From Stenotrophomonas maltophilia R551-3 (GTDB taxonomy: Bacteria; Pseudomonadota; Gammaproteobacteria; Xanthomonadales; Xanthomonadaceae): a DNA stretch of 64,000 bases. This document shows positions 1-9,006 of this stretch, in pieces (the stretch's first letter is position 1; every line of letters begins with the position of its first letter). The stretch is taken from contig NC_011071.1 in assembly GCF_000020665.1 (NCBI RefSeq), positions 1,664,501 to 1,728,500 on the forward strand, given 5' to 3'. The translations under genes and the position numbers were made by a program. The notes under the pieces are model-generated. The model had not been told where the DNA came from, ran no database searches, and saw only the letters and a list, made by a program, of their open reading frames with translations.

Positions 1-1938
1 GGCGAAGGCGGAGACATTCAACGAACCATAGCGGCCCAGGTCCACGGCCTGCGACACGTCGATCTCGAAGCCCTTCACCGTGGTGTCGGTCTGCTTCCAG
101 TACTTCAGCGGCAGGCGGTTGGCGGTCTGCAGGCCGGAGTAGCCGAGGTAGAGATAATTCTCGTACTTCATCCGGTACGCGGTTGCCGATAGTTCGAAAC
201 CACCGAGGTGGAACAGGCCGGTCAGCTCCAGGTTCTTCGCGCGTTCCGGTTCCAGATTCTGGTTGCCTTCTTCCTGGGTCATCACCGAGTAGTGCGCGTT
301 GCTGGCATACAGCTCGTTGATCTCCGGGGCACGCTGTGAAGACGAGTAACGCACCTTGGCCGCGAACATCGGCCCCAGCTCGACATACGAGCCCAGGCTG
401 TAGCTGTTGAGCCGGTAGTCGCGGTCCTGCAGTTTCGTGTTGGAAGCATTGCGCGCGGTCTTGAAGCGGCTGGGCTGCAGCTCGTGATCCACGCGTTCGT
501 GGCGCACGCCTGCGTCGAAGCTGGCCCAGCCGAAGTCCAGCGTTTCCTTCAGGAACACCGCGTTACTGCGGGTGTCGACGTCAGGCAGGTAGCGCAGCGA
601 GCCGCTGCCGGTGACATCACGCGACTGATGGCTGAAACCGAGCTGGCCGCTGAGCGGGCCAACCCGCTGGTGGCTCAGCAGCAGCTCGGCCTGGGTGCTC
701 TCGAAGTCGTAGTCGTTGGCTTTCTTTGCGCCCAGCCGCTCACCGGAGGTGTTGTCCAGCTTCGAGACCCGCAGCTCGGCGCGTTCAACGTAGGGCAGCG
801 GATCGCGCAGCAGGGCTTCCAGTGCGTAGCGCTGCTGCTTGATCACCACGCCCACCGGCAGGCCGTCGGCGTAGTTGGAGCCGAACGACAGGTTCTGCAT
901 CGAAAAACCCGGCACGCCGTACTCGCTGTCCTTGGCATCAATGCTGACACCGACGTAACCGCGGTCGAAGAACAGCGTCGAACCGAAGGCCACCTGCGAA
1001 TTGCGTGCATAGCTGTTGCCCAGCCGGTGGTGGTAGTCGGGAGTCACATCGTTGTTGATCTGCTTCTGCACGTATGAAGGCGTGCCTGCGACGTAGGCCG
1101 GGTTGACCGGATTGACGTAGGTGCGGCGCTGCCAGACCGATGTCGGATTGTTGGTGTAGAAGGAGAAATCACCATCGGCCCAGTCAGGGTTCTCGGTCAT
1201 GAACTGGTCGATGTAGGGTTGCGAGGCCTTGTTGTAGATCTGCTGGACGCGCGCCTCTTTCTGGCAGGCGTCGGCCAGCGCCGAGTTGACGCCCCCGCCT
1301 GCCGGGAACAGCCCGGTGTTGCAGACGCTGGCCTTGCTGTTGCCGGGGATGTCGTAGTGCGAGATGCGCTGCCGCGACACCTGCAGATTGGTGGAGATGT
1401 TGCGCTGGTTGTTGAAGTTCATGCGGAAGCCCTGCGCGTCGGCCGCGTTGAAGCCCTTGCGCAGGACCAGTTCCATCGACTGATCCTTGTCTTCCATGCT
1501 GCGCGAGATCAGGCCCGAGTCGATCTCCACGCTGCCGCCGATCGCATTGCCCCCATAGCGCACGGTGTCGGAGGACTTGTTGACGGTGACGCTGCGTACG
1601 AACAGCGGATCGAACGGGATGTTGATGTCACCGCTGATCGCGTTCATGCCCAGGATGGACTGGCCGTCCTGCAGGATCTGCACGCGGTTGCCGCTGAGGC
1701 TGCGGATGACCGGGGCGCCCGCATTCGGCCCGAAGGCGCTGCTCTGCACACCGGAGACGTGTTCGAGCAGGCCGCCGAGGGTGCGGTTCTGCGCCTGCGG
1801 GTTGTCCACGGTGACCCGGCTGTCGATGCGGGAGGGCTGCGAGGCCTGCACCTGGAGGGTGGGAAGGGTAGGTTCGTCCGCAGCCTGGGCGTTGTGAACG
1901 ACGAACAGAATGGCGGCAGCAAGCAGGTGGCGACGCAT
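1..1938 (-). CDS. TonB-dependent receptor, ZnuD-like, 3' end outside window
   Basis: The reading frame is open from an ATG at 1938 down to base 1, giving 646 codons with no stop, so the C-terminal barrel is cut by the window edge. It starts with a signal peptide ending near HNAQA. A plug domain follows (LPTLQVQASQ, then LGGLLEHVSGVQSSAFGPNAG and RYGGNAIGGSVEI), then beta-barrel strands. These features place it among outer-membrane receptors energised by TonB. A Zur-type box lies 24-46 bases upstream of the start, which suggests zinc uptake like Neisseria ZnuD; the substrate is inferred from that site and general resemblance, not from ligand residues. It is transcribed divergently from the AraC-type gene. 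Confidence 0.85.
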   Translation of the reverse strand, partial: MRRHLLAAAILFVVHNAQAADEPTLPTLQVQASQPSRIDSRVTVDNPQAQNRTLGGLLEHVSGVQSSAFGPNAGAPVIRSLSGNRVQILQDGQSILGMNAISGDINIPFDPLFVRSVTVNKSSDTVRYGGNAIGGSVEIDSGLISRSMEDKDQSMELVLRKGFNAADAQGFRMNFNNQRNISTNLQVSRQRISHYDIPGNSKASVCNTGLFPAGGGVNSALADACQKEARVQQIYNKASQPYIDQFMTENPDWADGDFSFYTNNPTSVWQRRTYVNPVNPAYVAGTPSYVQKQINNDVTPDYHHRLGNSYARNSQVAFGSTLFFDRGYVGVSIDAKDSEYGVPGFSMQNLSFGSNYADGLPVGVVIKQQRYALEALLRDPLPYVERAELRVSKLDNTSGERLGAKKANDYDFESTQAELLLSHQRVGPLSGQLGFSHQSRDVTGSGSLRYLPDVDTRSNAVFLKETLDFGWASFDAGVRHERVDHELQPSRFKTARNASNTKLQDRDYRLNSYSLGSYVELGPMFAAKVRYSSSQRAPEINELYASNAHYSVMTQEEGNQNLEPERAKNLELTGLFHLGGFELSATAYRMKYENYLYLGYSGLQTANRLPLKYWKQTDTTVKGFEIDVSQAVDLGRYGSLNVSAFA

Positions 1939-1961
1939 GGAACGCTCCGTGAAAAAGATGT

Positions 1962-1984
1962 GAAATGTTATAACGTAACTATTT
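1962..1984 (-). promoter_or_regulatory. Zur-type zinc-response box
   Basis: The left half, GAAATGTTATA, is identical to the left half of the gammaproteobacterial Zur consensus, and the right half (GTAACTATTT) is a partial inverted match. The site sits directly upstream of the receptor start at 1938, where a bound repressor would block transcription. Regulation by Zur is inferred. Confidence 0.6.
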
Positions 1985-1989
1985 GTATC

Positions 1990-2013
1990 GGCAAGGGCAG
2001 ATCGGGCCTTGCC
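1990..2013. repeat. Small inverted repeat in the divergent promoter region
   Basis: GGCAAGG at 1990-1996 pairs with CCTTGCC at 2007-2013 around a 10-base spacer. It lies between the Zur-type box and the AraC gene. It could be an operator or a short hairpin in a leader; nothing further supports either. Confidence 0.3.
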
Positions 2014-2027
2014 ACGAAGGCTGGAGA

Positions 2028-2042
2028 TGAGAGCGGTTCTCA
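2028..2042. promoter_or_regulatory. Palindrome upstream of AraC gene, possible weak Fur box or operator
   Basis: TGAGAGCGGTTCTCA is an inverted repeat of TGAGA with a five-base centre. It matches 9 of 14 informative positions of the 7-1-7 Fur consensus. It lies 35 bases before the AraC start, so it may control that regulator. Confidence 0.35.
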
Positions 2043-2077
2043 TATGACAATGGCACTGGATTTCCCTCAGGCGCCCC

Positions 2078-3016
2078 ATGCACACCCTTACCCTTGCCGA
2101 CCTGGACCGCTTGGGCCGCAGCAGTGGTTTCCGCTATCGGCTGCCAGCACTCGCGTCCGCCGCCGATTCGGGCGTGCTGTGCGTGGTCGAGGGCAGGGTG
2201 GAACAGCGCTGCTTGCGCCCTGGCATCAGCCTGGCGCTGTCGGACGTGGTCGCGCACCAGCCGTTCGAGGCGACTTCGGAGGCCCCCCCGCCGTTCGCTG
2301 CGATCGTGATGCTGGAAGGTCGTGCCGGAGCACGCCTGGCAGGGCAGGCCGTGATCGGCATGAACCGCGGCGCCGGCGCGATGGTGTTGGCCGATGCCGC
2401 GCCGATGACTGCGATCCATCCGGCCGGCCAACGGATGCGCAGTCTGAATGTCTCGCTGGATGCACCGGCCGAGATGGATGATCCGGTGATCAGCGATCTG
2501 TTGTTGCAGGCTCGTCGCCATGGTCGGCGGCGGCTGCACAGTTGGCAGGTACCCGCGCATCTTGAACACGCCGCCGAACAGTTGCTGTCGGGGACCTGGC
2601 AAGGCGCGATGCATGCGCTGCTGTGCGAGGGTGTGGGACTGCAGATGCTGGCGATGGCGTTGGGTGCGTCTGCACAGGACGCGCTGCCGGATCTGCGTGT
2701 TTCACCGCGCGACCGCCGCATGCTGCAACGGGTGATCGACTGCCTGCAGGCATCACCTGCGGCTGACCACCGGCTGGAGGATCTGGCCCGCGTGGCCTGC
2801 ATGAGCCCGAGCAGCCTGCGCCTGAAATTCCAGCAGGTGCACCACTGTTCGGTATTCGCGTGGTTGCGCGAGCGACGCCTGCAGTTGGCCTGCGAGCAAC
2901 TGCGGCAGGGCTGCAGCGTGCAGCAGGCCGCGCATTTCGTCGGCTACCGGCATGCCACCAATTTCGCGACTGCGTTCCGGACGCGCTACGGCATCGCCCC
3001 CAGCCAGATCCGCTGA
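2078..3016 (+). CDS. AraC/XylS-family transcriptional regulator
   Basis: A 312-residue protein with a C-terminal AraC-type double helix-turn-helix. The first helix pair is around residues 225-260 (HRLEDLARVACMSPSSLRLKF) and the second around 270-310 (VQQAAHFVGYRHATNFATAF, then YGIAPSQIR). The N-terminal part has no motif I can assign. The gene lies 111 bases before a Fur-box TonB receptor on the same strand. That arrangement is typical of PchR/YbtA-like regulators that activate a siderophore receptor when the ferric siderophore is present; this role is inferred. The ATG at 2078 is the first usable start in this frame. Confidence 0.85.
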   Translation: MHTLTLADLDRLGRSSGFRYRLPALASAADSGVLCVVEGRVEQRCLRPGISLALSDVVAHQPFEATSEAPPPFAAIVMLEGRAGARLAGQAVIGMNRGAGAMVLADAAPMTAIHPAGQRMRSLNVSLDAPAEMDDPVISDLLLQARRHGRRRLHSWQVPAHLEHAAEQLLSGTWQGAMHALLCEGVGLQMLAMALGASAQDALPDLRVSPRDRRMLQRVIDCLQASPAADHRLEDLARVACMSPSSLRLKFQQVHHCSVFAWLRERRLQLACEQLRQGCSVQQAAHFVGYRHATNFATAFRTRYGIAPSQIR

Positions 3017-3083
3017 GTCCGGATCGCGGCTGGCAGTGCGCATACGCGTGCTGCGTGGGCGCATACGTGCGCTCACGCTCAAA

Positions 3084-3098
3084 TGACAATAATTCTCA
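3084..3098 (+). promoter_or_regulatory. Fur box
   Basis: TGACAATAATTCTCA matches the 7-1-7 Fur consensus at 12 of 14 positions. It is 30 bases upstream of the receptor ATG at 3128. An earlier in-frame ATG at 3083 overlaps this site, a reason to prefer the start at 3128. Confidence 0.7.
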
Positions 3099-3127
3099 TC
3101 CAGCCTTTCCCTCCCGCTGGATCTCCC

Positions 3128-5299
3128 ATGCCTGCCTGTTTCCGCCCGTGTGCCCTGGCCACCGCCATCGGCACGACCCTGGCGCTGTTCAACGCTGCCC
3201 ACGCCGCCGAACGCATTCCCTCCGTAACGCCTTCCCAGCTCCCAACCGTGCAGGTCACGGCCGACCTCGATGGCAGCACCGAAAGCTCGCGCTCCTACAC
3301 CACCGATTCCATGGGCACGGCGACGGGGCTGTCGCTGACCTCGCGACAGACGCCGCAGTCGGTCAGCGTGGTCACCCGCCAACAGATCGAGGACCGCGGG
3401 CTGCTGAGCACCGCCGACGCCTTGTCGACCGCCCCGGGCATCTCGGTCACACGCAGCGATGCCAACCGCTATTCGTTCTCGGCGCGCGGCTTCGACATCG
3501 ACAACTACCAGTTCGATGGCGTGGTGATGCCGGTGCTGTCGCCATGGAATTTCGGCGAGAACAATCTGGACATGGTGGTGTACGACCGTATCGAGATCGT
3601 GCGCGGTGCCAACGGCCTGATGACCGGTGCCGGTAATCCCTCGGCGGCGGTGAACTACGTGCGCAAGCGCCCGCTGCGTGAATTCGCTGCCAGTGGTGGC
3701 ATCAGCCTCGGCAGCTGGGACGCGCGCCGTGCCTGGGTGGATGTGTCCAGTCCGTTGAGCCGGGAAGGACGTGTGCGCGGGCGCGTGGTCGCTGCGCAGG
3801 CAGAGGGCGACAGCTACACCGCTGGCCTGGACAGCACCGCGAAGACGCTCTACGGCGTGGTCAGCGTGGACCTGGGCGAGGACACCGGATTGATCGCCGG
3901 TATCTCCTACCAGGGCAACGACAACCGTGGCTTCGGCAGCGGCTTCGCGCTGTTCAACGCCGATGGCACGCGTACCCGTTTCGACCGCTCGGTATCAGCC
4001 ACCGCGCCGTGGGCACGGATGACCACCGATACCCGCAACGGCTTCTTCGACTTCAACCATCGTTTCGGCAACGACTGGCAAGCGCGCGTGTCCTACAGCC
4101 GCTCGCATACCGACATGGAAATGAAGCATCTCTATCGCGGTGGCTACCCCGATCCGGCTACCGGCGCCATGCCCAATGGCAACAGCTTCACCCGCTACGA
4201 CGGTCCGGTGCGCCGAGAAGCGATCAGTGCCAGCCTGTCCGGTCCGTTCCAGCTGTTCGGCCGCCAGCACACTGCGTCCATCGGCTGGTCGCGCTCACGC
4301 GATGAAATCGCGCTGGGGCAGTACCGCGCACTGGCACCGCTGCCGCCGTTGGCCAGCTATCTGGACTGGCACGGGCCGGGCACGCCGGAGCCGATCTGGG
4401 CCAGCAGCAAGACCCAGGCCGATGACCTGGACAACCAGCAGAGCGGTGCCTATGCCGTCGCGCGGCTGTCGTTGGCCGATTCGCTGCACGTGATCGTCGG
4501 TGGCCGCCTGAGCAACTGGGAGACCGACCAGGTGTACTTCGGAGCCAAGCGCAAGTACCGCTACCGCAACGAGTTCGTACCCTATGCTGGCGTGGTCTGG
4601 GACATCAACAACTACAGCAGCGTGTACGCCAGCTACACCGGTATCTTCAAGCCGCAGAACAACCGCAATGAATCCGGGCAGATCCTCGATCCGGTCCGCG
4701 GCCGAAGCTACGAGCTGGGCCTCAAGGGCAGCTGGCTGCAGGAGCGTTTGAACGCCTCAGCGGCGTTGTTCCGCACCCAGCAGGACAACCTGGCCGAAGC
4801 CACCGGCGGGCTGGTCGAAGGCAGCACGCAGGCGGCCTACCGCGCGGTGAAGGGCGCAACCGTGGACGGTCTGGAACTGGAACTGGCCGGCGAGCCGCTG
4901 CCGGGCTGGAGCCTGGGCACCAGCTTCACCACCTTCATCGCGCAGGACGCGCAGGGCCGGGCGATCAATACCGCCAAGCCGCGCAGCCTGTTCAAGCTGT
5001 TCACCACCTGGCGCCTGCCAGGTGCCTGGGACCAGCTGACGATCGGCGGTGGCGTGGACTGGCAGAACCGCATGTACCAGACCGCCACCGCGCCCGGAAA
5101 TCGCCGGGTGCCCGTGGAGCAGCCCAGCTACGCACTGGTGAACCTGATGGCGCGCTACCAGTTCAGTTCCAACGTGTCGGCGGCGGTCAACATCAACAAT
5201 CTGTTCGACCGCCACTATTACTCGCAGATCGGCTTCTACAACCAGGGCTGGTACGGTGCACCGCGAAACGTGATGCTCACGCTGAAGGTCGGCTACTGA
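3128..5299 (+). CDS. TonB-dependent siderophore receptor (FhuE/FpvA type)
   Basis: A 723-residue outer-membrane receptor. A signal peptide ends near NAAHAA, a TonB-box-like stretch follows (LPTVQVTAD), and the plug carries the siderophore-receptor pattern TSRQTPQSVSVVTRQQIEDR and YDRIEIVRGANGLMTGAGNPS. The barrel ends in KVGY with a terminal aromatic residue, as expected for BamA-folded proteins. The Fur box upstream and the AraC gene before it indicate iron-repressed, ligand-induced uptake of a ferric siderophore; which siderophore cannot be told. The start at 3128 gives a normal signal peptide, unlike the longer frame that begins in the Fur box. Confidence 0.9.
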   Translation: MPACFRPCALATAIGTTLALFNAAHAAERIPSVTPSQLPTVQVTADLDGSTESSRSYTTDSMGTATGLSLTSRQTPQSVSVVTRQQIEDRGLLSTADALSTAPGISVTRSDANRYSFSARGFDIDNYQFDGVVMPVLSPWNFGENNLDMVVYDRIEIVRGANGLMTGAGNPSAAVNYVRKRPLREFAASGGISLGSWDARRAWVDVSSPLSREGRVRGRVVAAQAEGDSYTAGLDSTAKTLYGVVSVDLGEDTGLIAGISYQGNDNRGFGSGFALFNADGTRTRFDRSVSATAPWARMTTDTRNGFFDFNHRFGNDWQARVSYSRSHTDMEMKHLYRGGYPDPATGAMPNGNSFTRYDGPVRREAISASLSGPFQLFGRQHTASIGWSRSRDEIALGQYRALAPLPPLASYLDWHGPGTPEPIWASSKTQADDLDNQQSGAYAVARLSLADSLHVIVGGRLSNWETDQVYFGAKRKYRYRNEFVPYAGVVWDINNYSSVYASYTGIFKPQNNRNESGQILDPVRGRSYELGLKGSWLQERLNASAALFRTQQDNLAEATGGLVEGSTQAAYRAVKGATVDGLELELAGEPLPGWSLGTSFTTFIAQDAQGRAINTAKPRSLFKLFTTWRLPGAWDQLTIGGGVDWQNRMYQTATAPGNRRVPVEQPSYALVNLMARYQFSSNVSAAVNINNLFDRHYYSQIGFYNQGWYGAPRNVMLTLKVGY

Positions 5300-5316
5300 G
5301 GATGACGTCGCGCCCT

Positions 5317-6423
5317 TCAGGGATCCAATGGATCCATCGGATCGATGCGCAGCGATTCGGGCGCTGGCACGAAGGTGATCGCGTACGGCGAAATGCGTGA
5401 ACCGACCTTGCCTGGAACGTAGCCCAGCTCACGACGGTTGCGCTCGCTGAATCCGCTGCTGGCGACCGAATCGATATGCGATGGGCTGCTGACCACCAGT
5501 GCCGGTTGCCGTGGCGGTGCCTGCAGGGCCGCCAGCAACCGGGCTGCGTTGCGCAGGTTGGTGGTGGTGTGGCGGGCATAGGGCTCGATGAGGATCGCCT
5601 CTGCGGGAATGCCGAAGCGCGCGATCAGCGCTTCGCGCATCTGCACGGCTTCGACGCTGCGGGTGCCGCGCGGATGCACGGCGCCGCCAGAGACGATGAT
5701 GAAAGGCGCATCGCCCGCTGCATAGCGCTGCGCAGCGGCTTTCAGGCGCAGCTTGCTGCCGGCGCTGAGCGGGGTGGTCAGCTCGTCTGGGCCCTGCCCA
5801 AGCACGATGATCGATGTGTATGGATGCGCGGTCCAATCCAGCTGCCGCGCGCGTGCGAATGGCGCGGCGTTCATTCCCGCGCTGATGGGCTCGAAGCGGA
5901 TCGCATCGAGGCGGTCATTGGCATCAAGCAGGCCCACCGCCACCGCGATGCTGCGATCGAATGCGGTGTAGGCCGCGGCGGCGTCCACCTCGCTCATCTG
6001 CATGGCAATGGCAGCATCGCCAGCCAGGCGCGTGCTGCCCGCCGCGCCGACCGGGCCGTCGACGGCGTCGTAGCGGGGCGGCTGGCCGTGGCCGTAGACG
6101 GAGAGGATGTTGTTGAGGCCCGCCAGCTCCCTTTCGATGGCTGCAGCGCGCGCCGGAACCGCGGCGCTCAACAGGCCCGCCTGCGCGGGCGTCCAGCGTG
6201 CGGCCTCGAGTGTGCAGGCAGTGGTCCGGCAGGCCGACAGCTGCTGCATGCGTTCGGCCAGGGCGGCGCGCGCACGATCGGGCAACGTATCGTGATTCAG
6301 CTGCACGAGGGTCGGAAACAAGCGCGAGGCGAGGGCCGCGCTGTCGCGGTCGTCGGCGGCTGCCGCAAGCGGCAGCACAGCCGTGGCCAGCAGGGCGAGG
6401 GACAAGCTCAATCGTCGGTGCAT
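5317..6423 (-). CDS. YdcF/SanA-family (DUF218) exported protein
   Basis: A 368-residue protein with an N-terminal signal peptide (LSLALLATAVLPLAAAA) and a DUF218 domain in the C-terminal half, seen as TSIIVLGQG, then FIIVSGGAVHPRGTRSVEAVQM and ILIEPYARHTTTN. The family includes E. coli YdcF, SanA and ElyC, with envelope-related or unknown roles. The ATG at 6423 overlaps the stop of the upstream receptor gene (TGATG), indicating translational coupling as the last gene of the MFS-ROK-receptor operon. A GTG one codon upstream is a less likely start. No function in sugar uptake is established. Confidence 0.8.
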   Translation of the reverse strand: MHRRLSLSLALLATAVLPLAAAADDRDSAALASRLFPTLVQLNHDTLPDRARAALAERMQQLSACRTTACTLEAARWTPAQAGLLSAAVPARAAAIERELAGLNNILSVYGHGQPPRYDAVDGPVGAAGSTRLAGDAAIAMQMSEVDAAAAYTAFDRSIAVAVGLLDANDRLDAIRFEPISAGMNAAPFARARQLDWTAHPYTSIIVLGQGPDELTTPLSAGSKLRLKAAAQRYAAGDAPFIIVSGGAVHPRGTRSVEAVQMREALIARFGIPAEAILIEPYARHTTTNLRNAARLLAALQAPPRQPALVVSSPSHIDSVASSGFSERNRRELGYVPGKVGSRISPYAITFVPAPESLRIDPMDPLDP

Positions 6424-8918
6424 CACCAGCTCCTGCTCACCATCAGGCGGACGTTGCGGCCGAACAGCGGCCGTCCATAGATTGCCTCGGCCGAACCCTG
6501 GCCAGCCAGTGCATCGGTACGGGTGTTGCCCTCGGTGAGCCCCTTTTCATTGGTCAGGTTGTCGCCCACCAGCTGTGCGCCCCAGTTGCCGCGCTTCCAT
6601 GAAATGCCCAGGCCCAGGGTCTGGTAGGCCGGCAACGCGGTCTGGTTGAACAGATCGACATACGATTTGCCGACCACGTCATAGCGCAGCCAGGTCTCGA
6701 ACTGGTCCTGGCCGTGCTGGAAGCTGAAGGTCGGCCGCAGGTTGCCGTAGAGCTTGGGCTCGCGGACGATCTGCTTGCCGTTGACCGCGGCCGGATCGGC
6801 GCCGGAATCGTTCTGCAGGCTGTCGTACTGCGGATCGCTGACCGTGATCGAGCCGGCGATGCTGAACCAGTCCAGCGGCCGGAACATGCCATCCAGCTCG
6901 ATGCCCTTGGAGACGGCGGTGCCGATGAAGGGCACCGACTGGTCATTGCGGCCGGTCGTCGGATTGAAGGCGACGAAGGACGCATTGAGTGGATCGAACT
7001 TGGTGTAGAACGCGGTCAGGTAGAGATAGGACCGGCCGAACCCGGCCTTCAGGCCCAGCTCGTACTGGTCCAGCTGGGTCTGCACGATGGTGGGGTCGAT
7101 CGAGCGCGCCACCGACGAATTGGGAACGATCTCCATGTGCGAGACGCGGGCGTAAGCACCCACTGAAGTGGTGAAATCGAAGTTCGCACCCACGGTCCAG
7201 TTGGTCGCGGACGGATTCAGGCGATGGTTCTGGACGACGCCGGTGAACCGGCGCGTGGTGTTGTCGGCCAGTGTGTTGCGGTCGCCGAGGTCGACCTGGG
7301 CAGTCTGCTCGGCATAGCCCTCGTAGCGGTAGCGCTCATGGCGGATGCCGGCATCAAGCTTGAAGCGGTCCGACAGTGCCCACGTGTCATTGGCATACAC
7401 CGCGAACATGCGGGCATCGACCTTGCCGCGATTGAGAGTGGTGGTGTAACGCAGCGTGCCCTTGTCGGTGACATAGCCCAGTGGGGCGCCATCGTTACCG
7501 TAGGCCACCAGATCAAGCAGGCGTGGCTTGCCGCGCATCTCCATCAGCATGTCCTGGTACAGGCTGAAGGACGTGGTGCCGAAGAAGGCGGTGTAAGCGC
7601 CGATGTTCAGATCGTGATTGCCCCAGGCCGTTTCAAACAGCCGCGTCGCACCCAAATCGGCCTGACCGGAGTAGAAGTCCGAATCAGCAGCACGGTACTG
7701 GGCTGAGATCACCAGGCCGGAGTCGGCGTAGGGATCGTAGGCAGTGGCGCCGTTGCTGCCGGCCAGCGCGTAGCCCATCCGCGCGACACCGGCACCGAAG
7801 GCGGTACGGGCCGCGCCCAGATAGCCGTTGGCGAAGCTGCGTGCGTCGACCGGATTGGTGGTCGAGTACAGCGCGTCGAAGGTATTACGGCCCTTGGTGT
7901 AGCCGGATTTCAGCGAGATCGTCCAATCGCTGGCGGTGTTCTCGTACTGGAAGCCGATGTTGCCGAAGCGCATGTGGCGTCCATCGGCCAGATCGCGGTT
8001 CATGCCCTGCAGGACACCGCCGCCATCGAGGTACTTCAGGTTGACACTGCGCAGCGAGGGCGAGTTCAGGGTGCCGTCGAAATAGTCGATGTACGGGTCC
8101 AGCGGAACGCTGGGATTGCGCGGATCGGCGACCGGGATCGGCAGGTAGAACGTATTGTGGTCATCAACGAAGGTACCGCTGACCTTGAACCAGCTGGTGT
8201 CGTCGAAGTAGTGCTTGATGTTGCCCCTGATCTGCCCGCCCTTGTCATTGGGGAAGCCGTTGTCGCGGTAGCCATCGTGCTGACGCAGGAATCCACCGAC
8301 CGCATAGAAGGTGTCCTTGCCCAGCGCGCCCGACTGGTACATCTCACCGCGGTACAGGCCGGTATCGCCGATGGTCAGCTGCGCCTTGCCGTGGGTGTCT
8401 TCGGAACCCTCGGCCAGGATGTTGTTGACGATGGCACCACCGCTGCTCGCATAGATCGGTGCGGGGCCACCACGTACGATCTCTACCCGCTGGTTCATCA
8501 CGTCGAACCGGTTCATGCCGTCGCCGGAATTGAAGAAGTGGCCGTCCAGCTCCTGGTAGAGCGGCAGGCCGTCCTGCTGGAAGGCAATGAAGCCGCGGTC
8601 AGTGGGAATGCCACGCAGCCGGGTGATGTTCTGTACTTCACCACCGGTGGCCTCGACATGGATGCCGGGCACCGACCCGAGCAGGTCGGCGTAGCTTTTC
8701 GGTGCGAGCTTCTGCACGTCTTCGCGGCTGAGTGAATTGACCGCGAAGGATGCATCGAAGCGACGCTGGGTGCGTGCCGCACCGGTAACCACCACCGCAT
8801 CCAGTGTTGCTGCGTCGGCCGTGTCTTGCTTCTGCACCGGTGTGTCCTGCGCCGTTGCAGTGCCGTGCAGGGATATCAGGACCAGGGAGATGCCCAGGAC
8901 CAGGGGGCTGATGTTCAT
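6423..8918 (-). CDS. TonB-dependent receptor of a probable sugar-uptake locus
   Basis: An 831-residue outer-membrane receptor. The signal peptide ends at HGTATAQ, a TonB-box-like DAVVVTG follows, and the plug motifs include LGSVPGIHVEATGG, TRLRGIPTDRGF and VEIVRGGPAPIYASSGGAIVN. The barrel ends with a terminal tryptophan (VSRSW). The start at 8918 is chosen because it opens the signal peptide; the same frame runs 101 codons further upstream through non-coding-looking sequence and the ROK operator. Linkage to an MFS transporter and a ROK regulator suggests carbohydrate import rather than iron. The substrate is unknown. Confidence 0.87.
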   Translation of the reverse strand: MNISPLVLGISLVLISLHGTATAQDTPVQKQDTADAATLDAVVVTGAARTQRRFDASFAVNSLSREDVQKLAPKSYADLLGSVPGIHVEATGGEVQNITRLRGIPTDRGFIAFQQDGLPLYQELDGHFFNSGDGMNRFDVMNQRVEIVRGGPAPIYASSGGAIVNNILAEGSEDTHGKAQLTIGDTGLYRGEMYQSGALGKDTFYAVGGFLRQHDGYRDNGFPNDKGGQIRGNIKHYFDDTSWFKVSGTFVDDHNTFYLPIPVADPRNPSVPLDPYIDYFDGTLNSPSLRSVNLKYLDGGGVLQGMNRDLADGRHMRFGNIGFQYENTASDWTISLKSGYTKGRNTFDALYSTTNPVDARSFANGYLGAARTAFGAGVARMGYALAGSNGATAYDPYADSGLVISAQYRAADSDFYSGQADLGATRLFETAWGNHDLNIGAYTAFFGTTSFSLYQDMLMEMRGKPRLLDLVAYGNDGAPLGYVTDKGTLRYTTTLNRGKVDARMFAVYANDTWALSDRFKLDAGIRHERYRYEGYAEQTAQVDLGDRNTLADNTTRRFTGVVQNHRLNPSATNWTVGANFDFTTSVGAYARVSHMEIVPNSSVARSIDPTIVQTQLDQYELGLKAGFGRSYLYLTAFYTKFDPLNASFVAFNPTTGRNDQSVPFIGTAVSKGIELDGMFRPLDWFSIAGSITVSDPQYDSLQNDSGADPAAVNGKQIVREPKLYGNLRPTFSFQHGQDQFETWLRYDVVGKSYVDLFNQTALPAYQTLGLGISWKRGNWGAQLVGDNLTNEKGLTEGNTRTDALAGQGSAEAIYGRPLFGRNVRLMVSRSW

Positions 8919-8976
8919 CGTAGGGCGGCCATGCAGGGAAGGGGGACCGCTGCACGGTAGGTCCGGGCGATGACGG

Positions 8977-9006
8977 AATTGTTTACTTCGGCGGAAATAA
9001 ACAATT
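8977..9006. promoter_or_regulatory. 30-bp palindrome, probable ROK-family operator
   Basis: AATTGTTTA at 8977-8985 and TAAACAATT at 8998-9006 are perfect inverted repeats around a GC-rich centre. The layout resembles NagC/Mlc/XylR operators (T-rich and A-rich arms around a CG centre). The site is 59 bases upstream of the receptor start and overlaps the stop codon of the ROK gene by two bases. The ROK product is the obvious candidate ligand. Confidence 0.6.
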
